This document shows, piece after piece, positions 60,806 through 64,000 of a DNA stretch of 64,000 bases. The position numbers and the translations under genes are program-made. A model generated the notes under the pieces. It did not search any database. It saw nothing but the letters and a program-made list of their open reading frames with translations, and had not been told where the DNA came from. The number at the start of each line of letters is the position of its first letter. Position 1 is the first letter of the stretch. The stretch is from Streptomyces sp. R41 (lineage in GTDB: Bacteria; Actinomycetota; Actinomycetes; Streptomycetales; Streptomycetaceae), in assembly GCF_041053055.1 (NCBI RefSeq), contig NZ_CP163443.1, forward strand, positions 9,469,001 through 9,533,000, read 5' to 3'.

Positions 60806-61138
60806 CTATCGGGCGCCGAAGCGGGCGGCGTCGAAGTTCGAATGGCCCATGTTCTGGTGGGCGTTGTCCTCCTGCTCCAGATCACCGGAGCCGAACGCGG
60901 TGTCCATGCCGGACTGGCCGCCCAGGATCGCGCTCAGGGACCCGTTCAAGGCGCTGGTGATCTCGTCCGTGTGGTTCTTGAACCGGTCGAACGCCGCCTT
61001 GCCCGCCCCGTTGAACTTCCCCTCCAGCGGCTCCGCCGCCTGGACCAGCCACCGGATCAGCGTTCCCAGGTCTTCAGTCGACCCGACCGTGCTCTTACCG
61101 AGATCCGCCAGGGTCGTCGACCCCATGTCGAACTTCAT
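60806..61138 (-). CDS. WXG100-like protein
   Basis: The 110-residue protein has two helices around a turn: LGTLIRWLVQAAEPLEGKFN, then GAGKAAFDRFKNHTDEITSAL. The turn reads FNGAGKAAF, a known variant of the WXG turn in actinobacteria. A Gly/Asp/Glu-rich C-terminal tail follows, likely carrying the export signal. It is the first gene of the secretion cluster as seen here. Decayed transposase sequence begins about 230 bases upstream, so upstream cluster genes may have been lost. Confidence 0.8.
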   Translation of the reverse strand: MKFDMGSTTLADLGKSTVGSTEDLGTLIRWLVQAAEPLEGKFNGAGKAAFDRFKNHTDEITSALNGSLSAILGGQSGMDTAFGSGDLEQEDNAHQNMGHSNFDAARFGAR

Positions 61139-61373
61139 CCACCCACCCCCGTGTTCGTCGTGTTACACGTCATGACAGTCCAACTTCGACAGTCACGACG
61201 TACTTGTACGAGATGCAGTTCCTCCGTGTCGCACACGCCACAGAACTCTTCGAACATCCTCTCCCATAACGCGTTGCAGACGCAACGCAGTTGGGGACGA
61301 ACTGGCGTGATCTAACCCATGGCCGATCGGCGCTGAGAGGACGGTCGTTGAGGGTTTGGCTCCGTTGGTGTCG

Positions 61374-61960
61374 CCTGATGAGGTGAACGCAGGGCGGGTT
61401 GCGGCCAATAGGGTTCCTGGGACGAAACAGGGGCTGGCAGTAGACGTGTTGGGGTTGGTCATCGCGATGGTCGCGCCAGCTGCCAGTGTGCACGAGAACG
61501 CCGCGGGGACCGCCCCGCTGGACCAGGTCGCGGGCGGCCGTTCTGGTCCTGCGCTGGTTCCGCGAACGCGGCTGCGTGCACCGGCGGTGGCGTTCCGTTT
61601 CTTTCCCCAGCGCGAGCGCTGGGTGGATCTCGAACTCGTCGAGACCCGCACCCTCAGTTCGAGAGTCGTCTACCTCCGCTACCACGTGGCGCGCTAGTCG
61701 GCTCGTCCGCCGAGCCCTAGGAAGAACGGGCCAGCCAGTGACGTGTCCTCAGCGAAATGATCTGCGCGACGCGGTGTGAACTACCGCCTGGCAAAGGCGA
61801 GTCGGACGGACCACACCCGACCGCAGACGCACGTAGAGCCCCTGGTAGGACAGGTCTCACCACAAGATCATGTCCGCAACCACCAGAGGCTTCAAGTTGG
61901 TCACCTATGTCGCCACGCTCGACGTCCCGCGCCACGTCGTGGACCACTCCTCTGACCACC
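61374..61960 (+). pseudogene. scattered IS5-type transposase remnants
   Basis: Three pieces are seen. VAANRVPGTKQGLAVDVLGL with VIAMVAPAASVHENAAGTA (about 61400-61510) is the catalytic-core part. VLVLRWFRERGCVH (about 61535-61580) and LVTYVATLDVPRHVV (about 61900-61945) are N-terminal parts of transposases of the same broad group. They are in different frames and out of order, so the stretch is a graveyard of at least two insertions. No complete element ends were found. Confidence 0.65.
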
Positions 61961-61980
61961 TCTGCCTGGTTCGAAGCAGC

Positions 61981-62532
61981 TCAAGCCGCTTGGTGCTCGA
62001 CTCGTGCACGTGCACTGGCGATTGGCACGGATTCCGTTACAGCGGAGTGGGTGTCTACTGCGCAGTTGAAGACCGCGTGGTCAGCAGGTGCTTCATGGTA
62101 TGAGGACATCCCGGTTTTGGTGTCCACCGCGGACGTGGGAACCGTCAGCTCGAACCAGGTCTTCTTCCCCGCCGCACAGGGGTGTGAGCCCCACTCCGTT
62201 GCCAACGCTGCAACGAGGAAGAGACCGCGCCCATTCTCGTCCGCGGACCGAGCTTGAGACGGACGCACCGTAGTGGGGTCAACATCGGTGACTTCCACAC
62301 GGAGCCGCTCTCCGGTCCACCGTACGGACACAACGCACGCGGCCTGCGTGTGCATGACCGAGTTCGCGACCAGTTCCCCGGTGAGCAACTTCAAGTCCTG
62401 GGCCAGCTCCTCGTTCAGGGCCAGCCCAAGCCGCCTTGCACGGCTCACAATTCTGTCTCGTGCAGCCGGCACCGCCTCGACCAGGGGCGGGACAGTGAAC
62501 GCGTAGGGCGATTCTTCGAGCGGGCGCGACAT
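61981..62532 (-). CDS. RsbW-like ATP-binding (HATPase) regulatory protein
   Basis: The protein has 183 residues from ATG 62532, which has a GAGAGGT site; the frame opens at 62583. It is a GHKL ATPase of the anti-sigma/serine-kinase type common in Streptomyces: the N-box is LLTGELVANSVMHT, G1 is RVEVTDVDPTTV and G2 is ENGRGLFLVAALATEWG. A 50-residue extension follows. These proteins bind sigma factors or anti-sigma-factor antagonists. No partner lies beside it. It is bounded by transposase remnants on one side and the ITPase remnant on the other. Confidence 0.85.
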   Translation of the reverse strand: MSRPLEESPYAFTVPPLVEAVPAARDRIVSRARRLGLALNEELAQDLKLLTGELVANSVMHTQAACVVSVRWTGERLRVEVTDVDPTTVRPSQARSADENGRGLFLVAALATEWGSHPCAAGKKTWFELTVPTSAVDTKTGMSSYHEAPADHAVFNCAVDTHSAVTESVPIASARARVEHQAA

Positions 62533-62729
62533 AGCTGAGACCTCTCGGTGGGCAGGAGCTAGTGTGTCAACGCGATCTCCCATAAGTGAATGGATCGCTC
62601 GCCGACTTCACCGAGCAGCCCGGCAGAGCAACCGGGAAATCTAGTAGGAGCCCGGCAGGCGGCGGACGTCCACCATGGACCACAGGCCGCCTGGCTCCCT
62701 ATCCCTGAGGTGATATCACCGCAGCAATG

Positions 62730-63306
62730 TCATTGTGACTGCGCCAGCCACTCACCCAGGGCTGCGACGACCGAGCGTTTTCCCCACTCAGCGAACACAC
62801 GGCTCTGCTCGTCCTCCGGCAAGGCGGCCAGTGTCGCGCCGGCTCCGTTCAGCACGAAGATTGACCACAGATCGGACCAGGATCGTGAACCGCGCCCCCG
62901 ATCGGGTGCCATCCCGATCCTTCCTGGCTCGCGGGCGTCATCCGCGAAGGTGTGCAACTCACCGTCGGTGTCCCCGTAGACCGCGGACTCGCGAAACGAC
63001 AGGTCCGCTTCTCCGCGAGGTCCGAGAGATGGGTGATTCCGTCGGGGCCGAAAGCCTCCAGAGCCTGTTTACCATCGGTCCCGGCCAACCACCGAACTCC
63101 TCAATGTAGAAGCCTGAATTCTCGACGAACAACGGCCGTCCGAGAATCGCGTAAGCCTGCCGGGCCTTGTGCTCCGCGATTATCGCAACTGACGTGGTCT
63201 GGATCTCATCCAGCTCCAGAGCCACCTGTTCCACTTCAACACCCCAAGGTGCGAGATGCTCTTGGGCTGTACGAAACTTCCCAGCATTCCCTGTGCACTT
63301 CGCCAC
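62730..63306 (-). pseudogene. HAM1-type ITPase (non-canonical purine NTP pyrophosphatase), two frameshifts
   Basis: Three frames give consecutive parts of one protein. The first is GNAGKFRTAQEHLAPWGVEV to FVENSGFYIEEFGGWPGPMV (to about 63070). The second is ALEAFGPDGITHLSDLAEKR and TCRFAS. The third is DGELHTFADDAREPG to SDLWSIFVLNGAGATLAALP and the stop at 62730. The order matches HAM1/RdgB-type enzymes that hydrolyse ITP and XTP. Frameshifts fall at about 63070-63085 and 62960-62990. With two breaks it is surely inactive. Confidence 0.75.
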
Positions 63307-63372
63307 CGTGATACCCGACCTGAATCGAAGAACCCCTCTTGGGGAGCAACACTCACGGAGCCTTTTCCATCC

Positions 63373-63520
63373 TCAGTCTGAGCTGGCCAGATGGAGGGTG
63401 AGGACACCGTGGATGAGGCCGGTGATTCGGGTCGTCGAGCAGCGGAGCTCGCGCAGGGGCCGCCAGGACTTGAGGGTGGAGATGGCTTGCTCTACCAGTG
63501 CGCCAGGCGCGTGCTTCACC
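63373..63520 (-). pseudogene. IS5-type transposase, 3' fragment fused to the kinase gene
   Basis: RKVKHAPGALVEQAISTLKS followed by WRPLRELRCSTTRITGLIHG is the C-terminal end of a DDE transposase of the IS5-like group. Its sequence begins where the kinase domain of the neighbouring gene ends (about 63517-63525), so it marks the insertion or deletion point. No rest of the element is seen. Confidence 0.65.
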
Positions 63521-64000
63521 TTGCGGCACCGCGCAGAGTGCGGGCCGTGTCCTGCGCATCCGGGCGGCGTGCCGCGTCTTTGTCCAGCAGGGCTGTGAGC
63601 AGGGCCGTCAGCGCCCCAGCGCGCCGGGGCGGCGGGAGCGGGTGCTGGCGGATCGCATCGAACAGCTCGGGTTGCGTATCCCCTTGGAACGGCCGGTGTC
63701 CTTCGACTGCCTCGTACATGGTGACGCCCAGTGCCCACAGGTCGCTGGCCGGCACCAGCTTGTTGTACAGCTGTTCGGGTGACATGTAGGGGAGCGTTCC
63801 GATGACTTTGCCGGCGGTGGTCACGCCGGGGACGTCCAGCATTCGAGAGATGCCGAAGTCGGTGAGTATCACCTGGGCGTCGGAGACAAGGATGTTGCCA
63901 GGTTTCAGATCGCGGTGGATCACCCCGGCAGCGTGCACGTGTGCGAGGGCATCGGCCACTTGGGCGCCGAAAGCGGCGGCATATTTCCAGGGGAGCGGGC
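63516..64000 (-). CDS. Ser/Thr protein kinase, 5' end outside the window and 3' end cut by transposase sequence
   Basis: The frame is open to the window edge. It shows the catalytic loop VIHRDLKPGN, the DFG motif (ILTDFGISRML), the P+1/APE-like region GTLPYMSPEQL, SDLWALGVTMYEAVEG and the C-lobe ending KDAARRPDAQDTARTL. All catalytic residues of a Hanks-type kinase are present in this part. After ARTLRGAAR the frame stops in DNA that belongs to a transposase remnant. The usual linker, transmembrane helix and sensor domain are therefore missing. The gene could still make a soluble kinase domain. Confidence 0.8.
   Translation of the reverse strand, partial: PLPWKYAAAFGAQVADALAHVHAAGVIHRDLKPGNILVSDAQVILTDFGISRMLDVPGVTTAGKVIGTLPYMSPEQLYNKLVPASDLWALGVTMYEAVEGHRPFQGDTQPELFDAIRQHPLPPPRRAGALTALLTALLDKDAARRPDAQDTARTLRGAAR

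Overview
The window is high-GC DNA with strong third-position G/C bias, many GTG starts and GGAGG-type ribosome sites. Its gene families are typical of Streptomyces: PemK/MazF of the actinobacterial type, tandem MarR genes, an actinobacterial type VII secretion (ESX) locus with DUF6177/DUF6507-type partners, and a maleylpyruvate-isomerase (mycothiol-type) protein. I infer a Streptomyces or close relative but cannot name a species. No rRNA, tRNA or CRISPR array was recognised.

1-25.3 kb is mostly ordinary chromosome. It carries small enzymes and transporters (partial macrodomain protein, LysE exporter, YCII protein), a flotillin with a small NfeD-like partner, and an amidase. A LacI regulator, 4-hydroxybenzoate hydroxylase and aldehyde dehydrogenase form an aromatic-catabolism group. 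Thioredoxin lies opposite a disulfide oxidoreductase. Further along are an ABC-F protein, a TnpB transposon inserted at the end of a peptide deformylase gene, a PepSY/BlaI/M56 trio, two overlapping MarR genes and pirin. Several scars are visible: a frameshifted dihydrofolate-reductase-like gene, a truncated DUF1304 gene, and an AraC/aldo-keto reductase pair fused head to head by a deletion.

25.3-47.2 kb is an accessory island rich in insertion-sequence debris (IS110, IS5, istB). Three colinear copies of one repeat (near 25.79, 33.70 and 46.10 kb) split it into two cassettes. Cassette 1 holds a 1421-residue STAND/NACHT-like NTPase whose N-terminus carries an 18-residue motif. The next gene, a small two-helix membrane protein, carries the same motif twice at its C-terminus, which is the layout of NLR/amyloid-signalling pairs. 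Cassette 1 also holds a PD-(D/E)XK-type nuclease. Cassette 2 holds a translationally coupled operon: pseudokinase-SF1 helicase, PLD-fold protein and soluble histidine kinase. Opposite it lies a response regulator with its DNA-binding domain placed first. The helicase/PLD pair resembles type I Mokosh anti-phage systems; the attached two-component system is not something I know for that family.

47.1-61.2 kb is a type VII secretion cluster read right to left. In order of transcription it has two WXG100 proteins, a DUF6507-type protein, a 764-residue secreted toxin with a nuclease tip, a likely immunity gene, a broken Imm49 gene, two small proteins, EccD, a MinD/EspI-like ATPase, EccC and a DUF6177 protein. 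EccB, EccE and MycP are absent from the window. 61.3-64 kb is a decayed zone with transposase remnants, an RsbW-like ATPase, a twice-frameshifted ITPase gene, and a Ser/Thr kinase whose 3' end joins a transposase fragment.
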